DNA from: Myxococcales bacterium | GTDB taxonomy: Bacteria > Myxococcota_A > Polyangia > Polyangiales > Ga0077539 | Reading direction: 5' to 3' | DNA length: 64,000 nt | NCBI GenBank assembly: GCA_030652255.1 | Contig: JAUSAZ010000107.1 | Coordinates: 1-64,000 of the forward strand | Shown here: piece by piece, positions 16,342 through 24,858 of the stretch | Layout of the letters: the number at the start of each line of letters is the position of its first letter | How positions within the stretch are numbered: position 1 is the stretch's first letter | Translations under genes and position numbers: made by a program | Notes under the pieces: model-generated | The model's database searches: none | Told to the model about the DNA's origin: nothing | The model's input: only the letters and a program-made list of their open reading frames with translations

Positions 16342-17337
16342 TCAGCCCTTTCCCCGCAGGATCGCCGTCGGGTCGTGCACGCCCATCGCCGACGCCAGCC
16401 GCGCGTGGAACTCCCGCGCCGAGTGGTGCCCCGCCTGGCGCAGGAGCTCGTTGCGCGCCGCGACCTCCACCGTGCTCGAGGTGTTCTTGCCCGGGCGCAC
16501 CGGCACCCGGCGCATCGCGATGCGCGTGCCCAGCAGCGGGTACCACTCGTCGTCGATGCCCAGCCGGTCCCAGGTCTCGTCCTCGTCGTCGTGCGCCACC
16601 AGCCGGATCACCAGGTCGATGCGCTTGTTGTCACGCACCGCCGCGACGCCGAAGAGGTCTTTGATGTTGAGCACCCCGAGGCCGCGCACCTCCAGGTGGT
16701 TCTTGAGCAGGTCGACCGCGGCGCCGTAGACCGACTCCGTCGGGCGCAGCACGCAGTCGACCAGGTCGTCCGCCACCAGCCGGTGGCCTCGCTGCACCAG
16801 CTCGAGCGCGCACTCGCTCTTCCCGATGCCGCTCTTGCCCAGCATCAGGATGCCCACCCCGAACACGTCGATGAACACCCCGTGCACCCGCGTGCGCGGC
16901 GCCAGCTTCTCGTCGAGCAGCGCGTGGATGGCGTTGATGGTCACCGAGCTGCGGGCCTCGCTCACCAGCACCGGACACCCGTGCGTGTCCGACGCCTCGA
17001 GCACCTCCGCGAAGATGGTCTGCCCCGCGGTCACCACCGCGCAGCAGATGCCCCGCGCGAAGAACCCGTCGACCGCCTCGCGCCGCGCGTCGCGCTCCAT
17101 CGCCGCCAGGAAGGACATCTCCGTCTCCCCGAGGATCTGCACCCGCTCGGGGGTGAGCCCCTGGAAGTGGCCCACCAGCGCGAGCCCCGACTTCTGGATG
17201 CGCGGGTGCACGATGTTGCGGTCGAGCCCCGCCGCCCCCGCCGCCACCGAGAGCCGCACGGACATGGCCCCCGGCTCGGTCAGGGTCTGCACCGTCACAT
17301 CCCTCGGCGGCAACGTCGAGTGCAGGCCCGTCGACAT
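16342..17337 (-). CDS. hprK: HPr kinase/phosphorylase
   Basis: 331 residues. The N-terminal domain has the HPIRxxG-like VHPRIQKSGLALVGHF; the catalytic domain starts near residue 145 with VHGVFIDVFGVGILMLGKSG, which contains the P-loop GKSGIGKSE, followed by RLVADDLVDC (catalytic acidic pair) and LEVRGLGVLNIKDLFGV, the HPrK signature. It would phosphorylate Ser49 of the HPr encoded two genes downstream and reverse the reaction with phosphate. It is the first gene of the PTS operon, divergent from the large lipoprotein gene. Confidence 0.95.
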   Translation of the reverse strand: MSTGLHSTLPPRDVTVQTLTEPGAMSVRLSVAAGAAGLDRNIVHPRIQKSGLALVGHFQGLTPERVQILGETEMSFLAAMERDARREAVDGFFARGICCAVVTAGQTIFAEVLEASDTHGCPVLVSEARSSVTINAIHALLDEKLAPRTRVHGVFIDVFGVGILMLGKSGIGKSECALELVQRGHRLVADDLVDCVLRPTESVYGAAVDLLKNHLEVRGLGVLNIKDLFGVAAVRDNKRIDLVIRLVAHDDEDETWDRLGIDDEWYPLLGTRIAMRRVPVRPGKNTSSTVEVAARNELLRQAGHHSAREFHARLASAMGVHDPTAILRGKG

Positions 17338-17436
17338 GCGCCCAACCTATCACATCGGCACCCCACACCCCCCCACAGACGCGTTTCCAAGCCGACGCGA
17401 TCGTTGGTAGCTTCGGGCGTCCGCTGAAGGGAGACG

Positions 17437-20400
17437 GTGCATTCGTCGATGGCAACCCGCAAACCCCTGCCGCGGAGGGCGCTCGCCGCGCTCGCCGCCG
17501 CGCTCGCCGCCTGCGCCCCGGAGTACGACACCACCCGCGTCCCGGCCCCGCAGGGGACCCTCGGCGAGGAGGTGTTCCAGGTGGTGTGCGAGCGCCTCCA
17601 CTGGGGCGAGTCGCCGCGCGACCTCGGCTTCGCGGCGGGCCGCCTCCCCTGCACCCGCGGCCTCCGCGCGACGGAGACCGCCCCCGGGGTCGGGCCGCGC
17701 GCCACCGCCCTCGCCCGCATGCGCCCCGAGCTCGTCGCCGGCCTCGACCAGGCCATGCCCCGCACGCTCCACACCCCGCTCGACCGCCTCCTGCTCGACC
17801 TGCTCCCGCTCTACGGACCCGACGGCTCGGGCCGGCGCAGCGCCGACGGCGGCGCCTGGCTCATCGACACCGTCGACGGCGGCACCGCGGTCGCCGAAGA
17901 CCTCCTGCCACAGACCACCCGCGCCGTCTCGCAGCAGCTCGCCACCATGGCCACGGACGCCGCCGTGCTGCGCGCCCTCGGCCGGATGTCCCAGCGCCAG
18001 GGCTACCGCCCCCCCGAGAGCGCCATCGGCCTGCTGCGCCCCATCCTCGCCTACGAGCGCGTCGACGAGGTGCTCGACGCCACCCTCGGGCTCGTCCGCC
18101 AGGCCACGCCCACGCAGCCCGACGGCCCGGCGCACCCGCAGTTCAACCAGGTGCTGTCGGTGCTGCGCGGGGAGTTCCAGGCCGCGGCGCCCAGCACGGC
18201 GACCGTCACGGGTACCACCCTCGACGCCGCCACCGACCTCCTCCTCCGCGCCGACCCCTCCCTCGCCCGCGGCGAGCGCCCGGTGCTCATCGTGCGCCGC
18301 GACACGGCCGGCAACGCCCTCCCCACCGCCGGCGCGGCCGCCGGGCTCCCGACCCCGTTCCCGGCATGGCGGGGCCCGACCGTCCCGCGCGACGCCCACG
18401 GGCGCGCCACCGCCGCGGGGTCCTTCCCGTGGCGCTACGTCGACCTCAACGCCACCGTCCTCGCCGCGCTCACCCGCGAGCTCCCGGGCCTGCTCGGCGC
18501 GCCCTCCCACGCAGAGCTCCCGGCGCTGCAGCTCGTGTCCGGCGTGCGCCCGCTGCTCGGCCCGCGCATGACCGCGACCCGCGACTACGGCGGCGCCGCC
18601 GGGCGCGTGGAGTACCAGCGCTACACCGCCGCCGCGTCCCCCGTCATCGACCTCGTGCACGCCACCGGCGCGATGCTCACCCACCGCGACGTCGACCCGG
18701 TGCTCAACACCGCGCAGGCCCTGATGGCCCCCGAGCGCGAGGCCCTCACGGCCCGGCTCATCGGCGCGGTGCTCGCCATCGACGAGGCCTCCGACCGCGT
18801 GCCCGAGGCCCGCATGGACGCCCGCTCGGTGCTCTGGGACGACGTGCTCGACGTCGTGCGCCGCATCGCCGCCGAGCCCGGCCTGCTCGAGGACATCCTC
18901 AACGCCCTCGCCAACCTCCAGCAGCCGCTGCCCTCGACGGGCCTCTGGGAGCCCTCCTGCGCCGGCAGCCTGCCCGTGCAGAACCTCGCGCGCGCCTTCG
19001 GCAGCTACGCCCACAACCGCGACCGCGTCGAGCCCGCCTGGTCGGCCAACTGGAACGCCCACGTCCCGGTGAACCTCTCCCAGCCCGTCGACCGCACGCG
19101 CCCCGACACCCTCGACAACCGCTCGGTGCTCCAGCGCCTGATGCACCTCGTCGACGACCTCAACGGCGCGCGGCTCTGCAACAAGCCCGCGGCCTCCATC
19201 CGCCTCTACGCCTCCTTCCTGCCCAACGGCATCGGCGTGCCGGGCGCGGCGAGCAACATCCCCGCGTGCCAGCTCGTCGAGGTGCCCGACGCCGCGGCCT
19301 TCTACGTGCGCTCCATCGCGGGCAACGGGCGCGCGGTGCTGCCCCTCCAGATTCCCGGCATCCTCGGCACCATCACCAGCTTCGCCCGCACCGTCGGCAT
19401 CAACCTCGACGGCACCCTCGACGGCCTCGTGCAGTCGCAGTCGGGCATCGCCGGGTTCACCTCGCAGCCCACGCCCTACGCCGTCGCGCGGCTGGTGTTC
19501 AACCCGCGCCCCAACGGCTTCCTCCAGAACCTCATGGACCCGCCGACGGTGCGCAACTCGGGCTCCACGGTGCCCACGCCCGCGCTCTCCGACCCGCGCC
19601 TCGTGCGCAACGCCCACCCGGGGACCATCTTCGCCTGGGAGGGCTACTGCTTCTACGACTCCATCCGCCCCCTCGCGACCGCCTTCGCGCGGCACGACCG
19701 CCTCAACGGCCGCCTCGACCCGGCCCTCGCGGCCGGCGCCGACGCCAACACCATGCGGCCCAGCTACATCGACACCGCCAACGGCTCGCGGCTCTTCACC
19801 GAGCTGCTCTCGGCCCTGCACCGCCACTGGGCCACCAGCGCCGCGGGGACGTACCAGACCACGGTGCGCTGCGAGACCTGCCGCGAGGGCGCCAACTACT
19901 CGCAGATGGACGGCATCGCCCGCTACGAGCCCGTCATCAAGGCCGCCCTCGACGGCGAGCTGCTGCCCGCCCTCTCGGCCGTCACCGCCGAGCTCCGCAC
20001 CCTCGACGTCGGCGGCGGTCGCACGGGGCTACAGGCGATCGCGTCGCTCACCCGCGCGCTCGTCGACACCCGCGCCCGCGCCATGGACGGCTCGGCCGCC
20101 TTCGCCACGCCGCTGCGCTACCGCGACGGCACCACCGGGGCGCTCTGGTCGGACGGCACCACGCCCGTCGGCGGGGTCAACCTCTTCTACCTCTTCGCCG
20201 ACGGCTTCAACGCCATGGACCCGCGCTTCGCCGCGGAGCCCCAGCGCCACGCCGAGTGGCTCGCCGCGCGCTCGAGCATGGTCGACCAGTTCATCGCCAC
20301 CGAGGGGAGCGGCGCGTCGGCGCGCTTCCGCAACCGCGCCATCCCCGGCGTGACCCGCGCGCTCGTCGGGTGGCTGCGCGAGCGCGTCGCCGCCCACCGC

Positions 20401-21012
20401 GCCGCGGGCGACCTCGACCCCTGGGCGCTCGGCCTCTCCGGGCGCCTCGAGGCGGTCGTGCGCGACGCCCCCTTCGCCGCCGCGACGGACCTCTCCCTCG
20501 CCCTGCGCGACGACCCCGCGGCCCGCGTCGCCCTCGGCCGGCTGCTCACCCACATGATGAACGACGCCGCCCCCAACGCCCGCAGCGCCTCCCCACAGGC
20601 CACCACGCTCAGCGCCCTCGCCGACACCCTCCAGGTGCTGCGCGCCGACGCCGACGTCGACCCGCTGCTGCACAGCCTCGCCCCGGCGATGACCCCGCGC
20701 ACCGGCCTCGTGCCGCAGGTGCTGCGCTTCTTCGACCGGGCCCGCGCGCTCGACCGCGACCGCGCCCTCATCGGCGTGCTGGCCAACGCCGTCCAGCGCC
20801 CCGCGACCGGCGACCCGCTCACGCCAGAGCCCCTCACGGTCATCGCCGACGCCATCGCGGACACCAACCGCGAGCGGCCCGGCGAGCACGGGCCCATGTC
20901 CCCGCAGGACGTGTTCTATACCTTCCGGGAGGTGATCTCGTTCCTCACCGACAACAGCCGCGGGATGGAGCAGTTCTACGCGATCGTGCAGCGCCGGAGG
21001 CTGCCGCAGTGA
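17437..21012 (+). CDS. Very large lipoprotein, unknown function
   Basis: 1191 residues. A signal peptide with a twin-basic start and lipobox (AALAACAP) shows it is lipidated. The mature protein has no membrane segment and mixes helical stretches rich in Leu/Ala/Arg with a Cys pair segment (RCETCREGANYSQMDG) near residue 815. I do not recognise a family. The GTG used here has AAGGGAG only 3 bases away; the ATG at 17449 is 15 bases away, so the start is ambiguous by four residues. The stop overlaps the start of the FadL-like porin, which suggests the two products work together at the outer membrane. Confidence 0.8.
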   Translation: MHSSMATRKPLPRRALAALAAALAACAPEYDTTRVPAPQGTLGEEVFQVVCERLHWGESPRDLGFAAGRLPCTRGLRATETAPGVGPRATALARMRPELVAGLDQAMPRTLHTPLDRLLLDLLPLYGPDGSGRRSADGGAWLIDTVDGGTAVAEDLLPQTTRAVSQQLATMATDAAVLRALGRMSQRQGYRPPESAIGLLRPILAYERVDEVLDATLGLVRQATPTQPDGPAHPQFNQVLSVLRGEFQAAAPSTATVTGTTLDAATDLLLRADPSLARGERPVLIVRRDTAGNALPTAGAAAGLPTPFPAWRGPTVPRDAHGRATAAGSFPWRYVDLNATVLAALTRELPGLLGAPSHAELPALQLVSGVRPLLGPRMTATRDYGGAAGRVEYQRYTAAASPVIDLVHATGAMLTHRDVDPVLNTAQALMAPEREALTARLIGAVLAIDEASDRVPEARMDARSVLWDDVLDVVRRIAAEPGLLEDILNALANLQQPLPSTGLWEPSCAGSLPVQNLARAFGSYAHNRDRVEPAWSANWNAHVPVNLSQPVDRTRPDTLDNRSVLQRLMHLVDDLNGARLCNKPAASIRLYASFLPNGIGVPGAASNIPACQLVEVPDAAAFYVRSIAGNGRAVLPLQIPGILGTITSFARTVGINLDGTLDGLVQSQSGIAGFTSQPTPYAVARLVFNPRPNGFLQNLMDPPTVRNSGSTVPTPALSDPRLVRNAHPGTIFAWEGYCFYDSIRPLATAFARHDRLNGRLDPALAAGADANTMRPSYIDTANGSRLFTELLSALHRHWATSAAGTYQTTVRCETCREGANYSQMDGIARYEPVIKAALDGELLPALSAVTAELRTLDVGGGRTGLQAIASLTRALVDTRARAMDGSAAFATPLRYRDGTTGALWSDGTTPVGGVNLFYLFADGFNAMDPRFAAEPQRHAEWLAARSSMVDQFIATEGSGASARFRNRAIPGVTRALVGWLRERVAAHRAAGDLDPWALGLSGRLEAVVRDAPFAAATDLSLALRDDPAARVALGRLLTHMMNDAAPNARSASPQATTLSALADTLQVLRADADVDPLLHSLAPAMTPRTGLVPQVLRFFDRARALDRDRALIGVLANAVQRPATGDPLTPEPLTVIADAIADTNRERPGEHGPMSPQDVFYTFREVISFLTDNSRGMEQFYAIVQRRRLPQ

Positions 21013-22397
21013 GGCGTCGCTCCGCGGCCCTGCTGCTCGCCGCCCTCGCCGCCGCGCCCGCCACGGCCTCCGCCGGGGGCTTCTACCTCACCGACCGCGG
21101 CGTGCGCCCCCTCGGACGCGGCGGCGCCTTCATCGCCGGCGCCGACGACCAGCACGCCATCTGGTACAACCCCGCGGGGCTCATGTCCGCCGGCAGCGGC
21201 CTGCTCCTCGACGCGTCGCTGGTCAACTTCGGCAACTCCTACACCCGCAGCGCCCTGCCCGACCGCTCGATGGACCCGGTCACCTTCGAGACCACCCGCG
21301 GCGAAGGCGCGGCGCTGCCCATCCCCACCCTCGTCGCGTCGCACAACTTCGGGCTGCGCAACTTCATGTTCGCCGCCGGGGCCTACGCCCCCTACGCCGC
21401 CATCACCTCGTACCCCGACAGCCCCACGGCGTCGCAGCGCTACAGCCTCGTCACCCTCGACGGCTCGCTGCTCGTCGTCGCCGGCCTCTGGGCCGCGTGG
21501 CGGCCGCACCCGATGGTGCACGTCGGCGCCGGGGTCTCGGCCCTCACCGGCACCTTCATCGCCCGGCAGGCCCTCTCGGCGTGCCCCGCCACCATCACCT
21601 GCGCCCCCGAAGACCCGCAGTGGGACGCCATGGCGTCCATCAACGTCGGACCCATCTTCGCGCCCACCGCCAACGTGGGGGTGCAGTTCATGCCGCACCG
21701 CATGATCGCCTTCGGGGCGTCGTACCAGCTCCCCTACAACATCGACGCGCCAGCCAAGCTCGGCGTGCGCCTGCCCTCCGCGTCCTACTACGACGGCGCC
21801 GAGGTGTCCGGCGACGCCGCGCGGGTGCAGTTTCGCCTCGCGCCCATCGCCCGCGTCGGGGTGGAGTTTCGCCCGCTGCCCAGCACCCGCGTCGAGCTCG
21901 CGGGCGTGTGGGAGGGCTGGAGCGTGCACGAGCGCATCGACATCGCGCCCGACAACATCGCCCTCACCAACGTGCGCGGCGTCGGCACCTACCAGGTGGG
22001 CGCCCTCTCGATGAACCGGCAGTTCCAGGACACCTGGTCGGTGCGCCTGGGCGGCGAGCACCTCACCAGGCTCGGGCGCGGCTTCGGGCTCCAGGCCCGC
22101 TTCGGCATCTCCTACGAGACCAGCGCGACGGCCAACGAGTACACCAACGCCCTCACCCTCGACACCGACAAGTTCGTCGGCAGCCTCGGGGCCTCGCTGC
22201 ACTACGGCCATTTCCGCTTCGACGCCGTGTTCGCGTACATGTTCGCGAGCTCGGTGGTCGTCGACCCCCGCACGGCCGCGCTATACCCCGTCGAGCCCTT
22301 CCGCTCCAACGGGCAGGGACCACGCATCGCCGTCAACGGCGGCACCTACGACTTCTCGGTCAACGTCGTCGGCCTCGGCGCCCGCTACCAGTTCTAG
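21009..22397 (+). CDS. FadL/OmpP1-family outer-membrane transporter
   Basis: 462 residues. Signal peptide (SAALLLAALAAAPATASAGG), then the FadL hallmark just after it: GGFYLTDRGVRPLGRGGAFIAGADD and IWYNPAGL, the hatch region that forms the NPA kink. The rest is an amphipathic beta barrel ending in the aromatic YQF. Such porins pass hydrophobic compounds (fatty acids, hydrocarbons) across the outer membrane. GTG start at 21009 overlaps the preceding stop (GTGA) and no separate ribosome binding site is needed. A cysteine pair (CPATITC) sits in an extracellular-loop-like stretch. Confidence 0.9.
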   Translation: MRRRSAALLLAALAAAPATASAGGFYLTDRGVRPLGRGGAFIAGADDQHAIWYNPAGLMSAGSGLLLDASLVNFGNSYTRSALPDRSMDPVTFETTRGEGAALPIPTLVASHNFGLRNFMFAAGAYAPYAAITSYPDSPTASQRYSLVTLDGSLLVVAGLWAAWRPHPMVHVGAGVSALTGTFIARQALSACPATITCAPEDPQWDAMASINVGPIFAPTANVGVQFMPHRMIAFGASYQLPYNIDAPAKLGVRLPSASYYDGAEVSGDAARVQFRLAPIARVGVEFRPLPSTRVELAGVWEGWSVHERIDIAPDNIALTNVRGVGTYQVGALSMNRQFQDTWSVRLGGEHLTRLGRGFGLQARFGISYETSATANEYTNALTLDTDKFVGSLGASLHYGHFRFDAVFAYMFASSVVVDPRTAALYPVEPFRSNGQGPRIAVNGGTYDFSVNVVGLGARYQF

Positions 22398-22413
22398 AAA
22401 GCACACCAACACG

Positions 22414-22722
22414 ATGCCCCTCACCGGCAAGCAGAACCAGTACCTCCGCAGCCTCGGCCACCACCTCGACGCCCTCGTGCAGATCGGCAAGCACGGGGTC
22501 ACCGAGGCCGTCACCGCGGCGGTGCACCAGGCCCTGCTCGACCACGAGCTCATCAAGATCCGCATCCACGCCGAGGCGCCGTCCGACCGCTACGACACCG
22601 CCGACGCCCTCGCCGCCGAGCTCAAGGCCGAGGTCGCGCAGGTGCTCGGGCGCACCATCCTGCTGTACCGCCCGCACCCCTCGGAGCCCAAGATGAAGCT
22701 CCCGAAGGCCGACAAGAAGTAG
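22414..22722 (+). CDS. yhbY: YhbY/CRM-domain RNA-binding protein
   Basis: 102 residues, one CRM domain: LTGKQNQYLRSLGHHLDALV, QIGKHGVTEAV with the GxxG loop (GKHG), LLDHELIKIRIHAEA, and VLGRTILLYRPHPSEPK at the end. In E. coli YhbY binds precursors of the large ribosomal subunit. It follows the porin gene by 16 bases but is probably functionally independent. Confidence 0.93.
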   Translation: MPLTGKQNQYLRSLGHHLDALVQIGKHGVTEAVTAAVHQALLDHELIKIRIHAEAPSDRYDTADALAAELKAEVAQVLGRTILLYRPHPSEPKMKLPKADKK

Positions 22723-22825
22723 TCGCGCAACTTCCCTCGCGCCCGCGTCGACACGGCCCGCGCCCGATCACCTCCCCCGGACATCTCCGTCGGGGCGGTG
22801 GAGGGCGTGAGGAGCAGTGTCCCCG

Positions 22826-23419
22826 ATGCCATCCATCCCCTCGCCGCTCGACGCCCACCCCGCCCTGCTCGACCCGCAGGGCGTGGTGCCCTTCCTCGAA
22901 CGCACCCCAATCGACGCCGCCCACGTCGTCCTGTCCCTGCTTCGCTTCAAATGCATCGGCGCCATGATCCTCTTCGGCATCAACGCCGTGTCGGCTGTCT
23001 TCTTCGCGATCCGCTACCGCGCCGACGGGGGCCTCGCGATGGCCGGCGTCTCCGCGGCGGTGCTAGCACCCTTCAGCCTCGGCGCCTGGCTGGCGTACCG
23101 GCTCTTCGGGTGGATGCAGCGGCGCCGGGCGCCTCCCCCCGCGCGGCTGCTCGAGCTCTCGCGCTTCGGTCTCCGCGTCTCCGACCAGCTCTGCCCGACG
23201 GCGCCCGACGGCCCCTTCGTCGACCCCCACGGTCGGGCCCTCCTGCCGTGGACCCCGTGGCGCGACGTGGCCCGCTGCGAGGCCCGCGGCGCGTCGCTCG
23301 CGTTCGCGCTTCACACGCCGTCGGGGGGCTTTGATCTCTCCATGACGCCGTCGGGCGCCCGCGACGCCGCCGCGCTCGCCGCCGCCCTGTGGGCCGAGGC
23401 CCACCACCCGATCCGCTGA
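22826..23419 (+). CDS. Two-helix membrane protein, unknown
   Basis: 197 residues. Two hydrophobic segments near residues 37-60 (FKCIGAMILFGINAVSAVFF) and 68-92 (LAMAGVSAAVLAPFSLGAWLAY), then a soluble C-terminal domain with SRFGLRVSDQL, LPWTPWRDVARCEA and LHTPSGGFDLSM, a pattern like the PH-type YcxB domains. This layout suggests an inner-membrane protein with a cytosolic sensory or scaffolding domain; it is not recognised further. AGGAG is 11 bases before this ATG and only 2 bases before an upstream in-frame GTG (22817), so the ATG is preferred. Confidence 0.65.
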   Translation: MPSIPSPLDAHPALLDPQGVVPFLERTPIDAAHVVLSLLRFKCIGAMILFGINAVSAVFFAIRYRADGGLAMAGVSAAVLAPFSLGAWLAYRLFGWMQRRRAPPPARLLELSRFGLRVSDQLCPTAPDGPFVDPHGRALLPWTPWRDVARCEARGASLAFALHTPSGGFDLSMTPSGARDAAALAAALWAEAHHPIR

Positions 23420-23454
23420 AGCCCGCGCTGCGTGATAGCGTCGGCGCACCCCCC

Positions 23455-23760
23455 ATGGACCCAGCCGCCGAGTCCCAGCTCGCCGCCTTCCTCCAGAGCC
23501 TCATCGAGGGCCACGCCGCGACGCCCCCCATCAAGCGCCTGCGGCTGCGCATCCGCGAGCTCGGCGCCGGTCGGGCCGACGAGGTGCAGCAGTTTCGTCA
23601 GCTCCAGAAGGCCTGCCGCGAGCACCCTCCCCTCGCCGAGGCCCTGAAGGCGGCGGGCTTCGGCGACGTCGCCTCGCTCGACCCGCGGGTGCCCGACCCG
23701 AAGACCGGGGCGCTGGTGCAGGCCTTCAACCGCTTCGTCGAAGCCCACTGGCGCGGCTGA
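23455..23760 (+). CDS. Small helical protein, unknown
   Basis: 101 residues, cytosolic, no cysteine except in KACREHP. The N-terminal half is helical (ESQLAAFLQSLIEG, KRLRLRIRELGAG), followed by DEVQQFRQLQKA. I do not recognise a family. It stops exactly where the palindromic element begins and runs toward gpsA. Codon composition matches its neighbours, supporting a real gene. Confidence 0.6.
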   Translation: MDPAAESQLAAFLQSLIEGHAATPPIKRLRLRIRELGAGRADEVQQFRQLQKACREHPPLAEALKAAGFGDVASLDPRVPDPKTGALVQAFNRFVEAHWRG

Positions 23761-23804
23761 GAGCTACAGACGTCTGTAGCTGCACCTACAGACGTCTGTA
23801 GCTC
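23761..23804. repeat. 44-bp perfect dyad element in convergent gap
   Basis: Two 19-base arms (23761-23779 and 23786-23804) are exact reverse complements separated by CTGCAC. Each arm also contains the self-complementary 16-mer CTACAGACGTCTGTAG, so the element is a palindrome of palindromes with two 16-mer centres 22 bases apart. It starts right after one stop codon and overlaps the first two bases of the facing gpsA stop codon. There is no T tract. It may act as a bidirectional terminator stem, or as a paired operator of the CTACA-N6-TGTAG type seen for some repressors (inference). Confidence 0.85.
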
Positions 23805-24804
23805 AGTCCCGCTCGTGGCCCGCGGTGCGGGTCATGAGGTCGTGCACCGCGGCCCGCAGCGGCTTGTCCTGGTAGAGCGCCAGGTACACCTGCTCGGTGA
23901 TGGGCATCGAGACGCCCTCGCGCTGCGAGAGGTCCCACGCGCTCTTCGCGGTGCGCACGCCTTCGGCCACCTGGCGCATCTCGCCGAGGATGTGGGACAG
24001 CGGCCTTCCGCGGCCCAGCTCGAAGCCCACGTGCCGGTTGCGCGAGAGGTCGCCGGTGCAGGTGAGCACCAGGTCGCCCATGCCCGCGAGGCCCGCCAGC
24101 GTGAGGGCGTCGCCGCCCATCTTCATCGTCAGCCGCGCGATCTCCGCGAGGCCGCGGGTGATGAGCGCCGCCCGGGTGTTGTGCCCGAAGCCCAGCCCGT
24201 CGCTCGCGCCCGCCGCGATGGCCACGACGTTCTTGAGCGCGCCGCCCACCTCCACGCCCACCACGTCGTCGCTCAGGTAGACCCGGAAGCGGTCGTCGGT
24301 CCAGAAGACCTCCTGCACCACCCGGGCGAGCGCGAGGTCGCGCGCCGCGGCCACCACCACCGTCGGCAGCCCCGCGGCCACCTCGCGCGCAAACGACGGC
24401 CCCGACAGCGCCACGAAGCGCTGCTTCGACCACGGCACCTCCGCGGCGATGATCTCGTGCACGAACTCCAGCGAGTCCTGCTCGATGCCCTTCGTCGCGC
24501 TCACCACCGGCACCCCGACGGGGATGTGCCCCGAGGCCGCGCGCAGCACCTCCCGCAGGCCGTGCGTGGGCACCGCCACCAGCAGCATCTCCGCGCCGTC
24601 GAGCGCGTCGTCGAGGGCCGCCGTCGCCCGCAGCGTGTCGGAGAAGTGGGTCCCCGGGAGGAAGGTGGCGTTCTCCCGCGACGCCTGGATGGCCGCCGCG
24701 AGGTCGGGCCGCCGACCCCACAGGGCCACCGCGTGGCCGTTGTCCGAGAGCACCTTCGCCAGGGCGCTGCCCCAGCTGCCCGATCCGAGCACCGCGATCT
24801 TCAT
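23803..24804 (-). CDS. gpsA: Glycerol-3-phosphate dehydrogenase, NAD(P)+
   Basis: 333 residues. Makes sn-glycerol 3-phosphate from dihydroxyacetone phosphate for phospholipid synthesis, in the cytosol. The Rossmann motif is IAVLGSGSWGSALAKVLSD; other family blocks are VSATKGIEQDS, FVALSGPSFAREVA, VEVGGALKNVVAIAAGASDG, GFGHNTRAALITRGLAEI and MGDLVLTCTGDLSRNRHVG. The ATG is preceded by GGAG at a good distance. It lies 54 bases after the kinase gene on the same strand, so it may be read from that operon. Confidence 0.96.
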   Translation of the reverse strand: MKIAVLGSGSWGSALAKVLSDNGHAVALWGRRPDLAAAIQASRENATFLPGTHFSDTLRATAALDDALDGAEMLLVAVPTHGLREVLRAASGHIPVGVPVVSATKGIEQDSLEFVHEIIAAEVPWSKQRFVALSGPSFAREVAAGLPTVVVAAARDLALARVVQEVFWTDDRFRVYLSDDVVGVEVGGALKNVVAIAAGASDGLGFGHNTRAALITRGLAEIARLTMKMGGDALTLAGLAGMGDLVLTCTGDLSRNRHVGFELGRGRPLSHILGEMRQVAEGVRTAKSAWDLSQREGVSMPITEQVYLALYQDKPLRAAVHDLMTRTAGHERD

Positions 24805-24858
24805 GCGAGAGCCTCCGTGCGCCCCCGCACGGTACCACCCACCGGGGCGATGGGATCT

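Noticed and set aside
17586..21008. Long plus-strand frame overlapping the giant lipoprotein
   Set aside because: Composition is Arg/Pro/His-rich throughout; only after 21009 does it become the FadL porin. It is open because high GC makes stops rare.
22775..22795. Possible hairpin after yhbY
   Set aside because: One bulge, no T tract, and it lies next to the ribosome binding site of the next gene, so I do not call a terminator.
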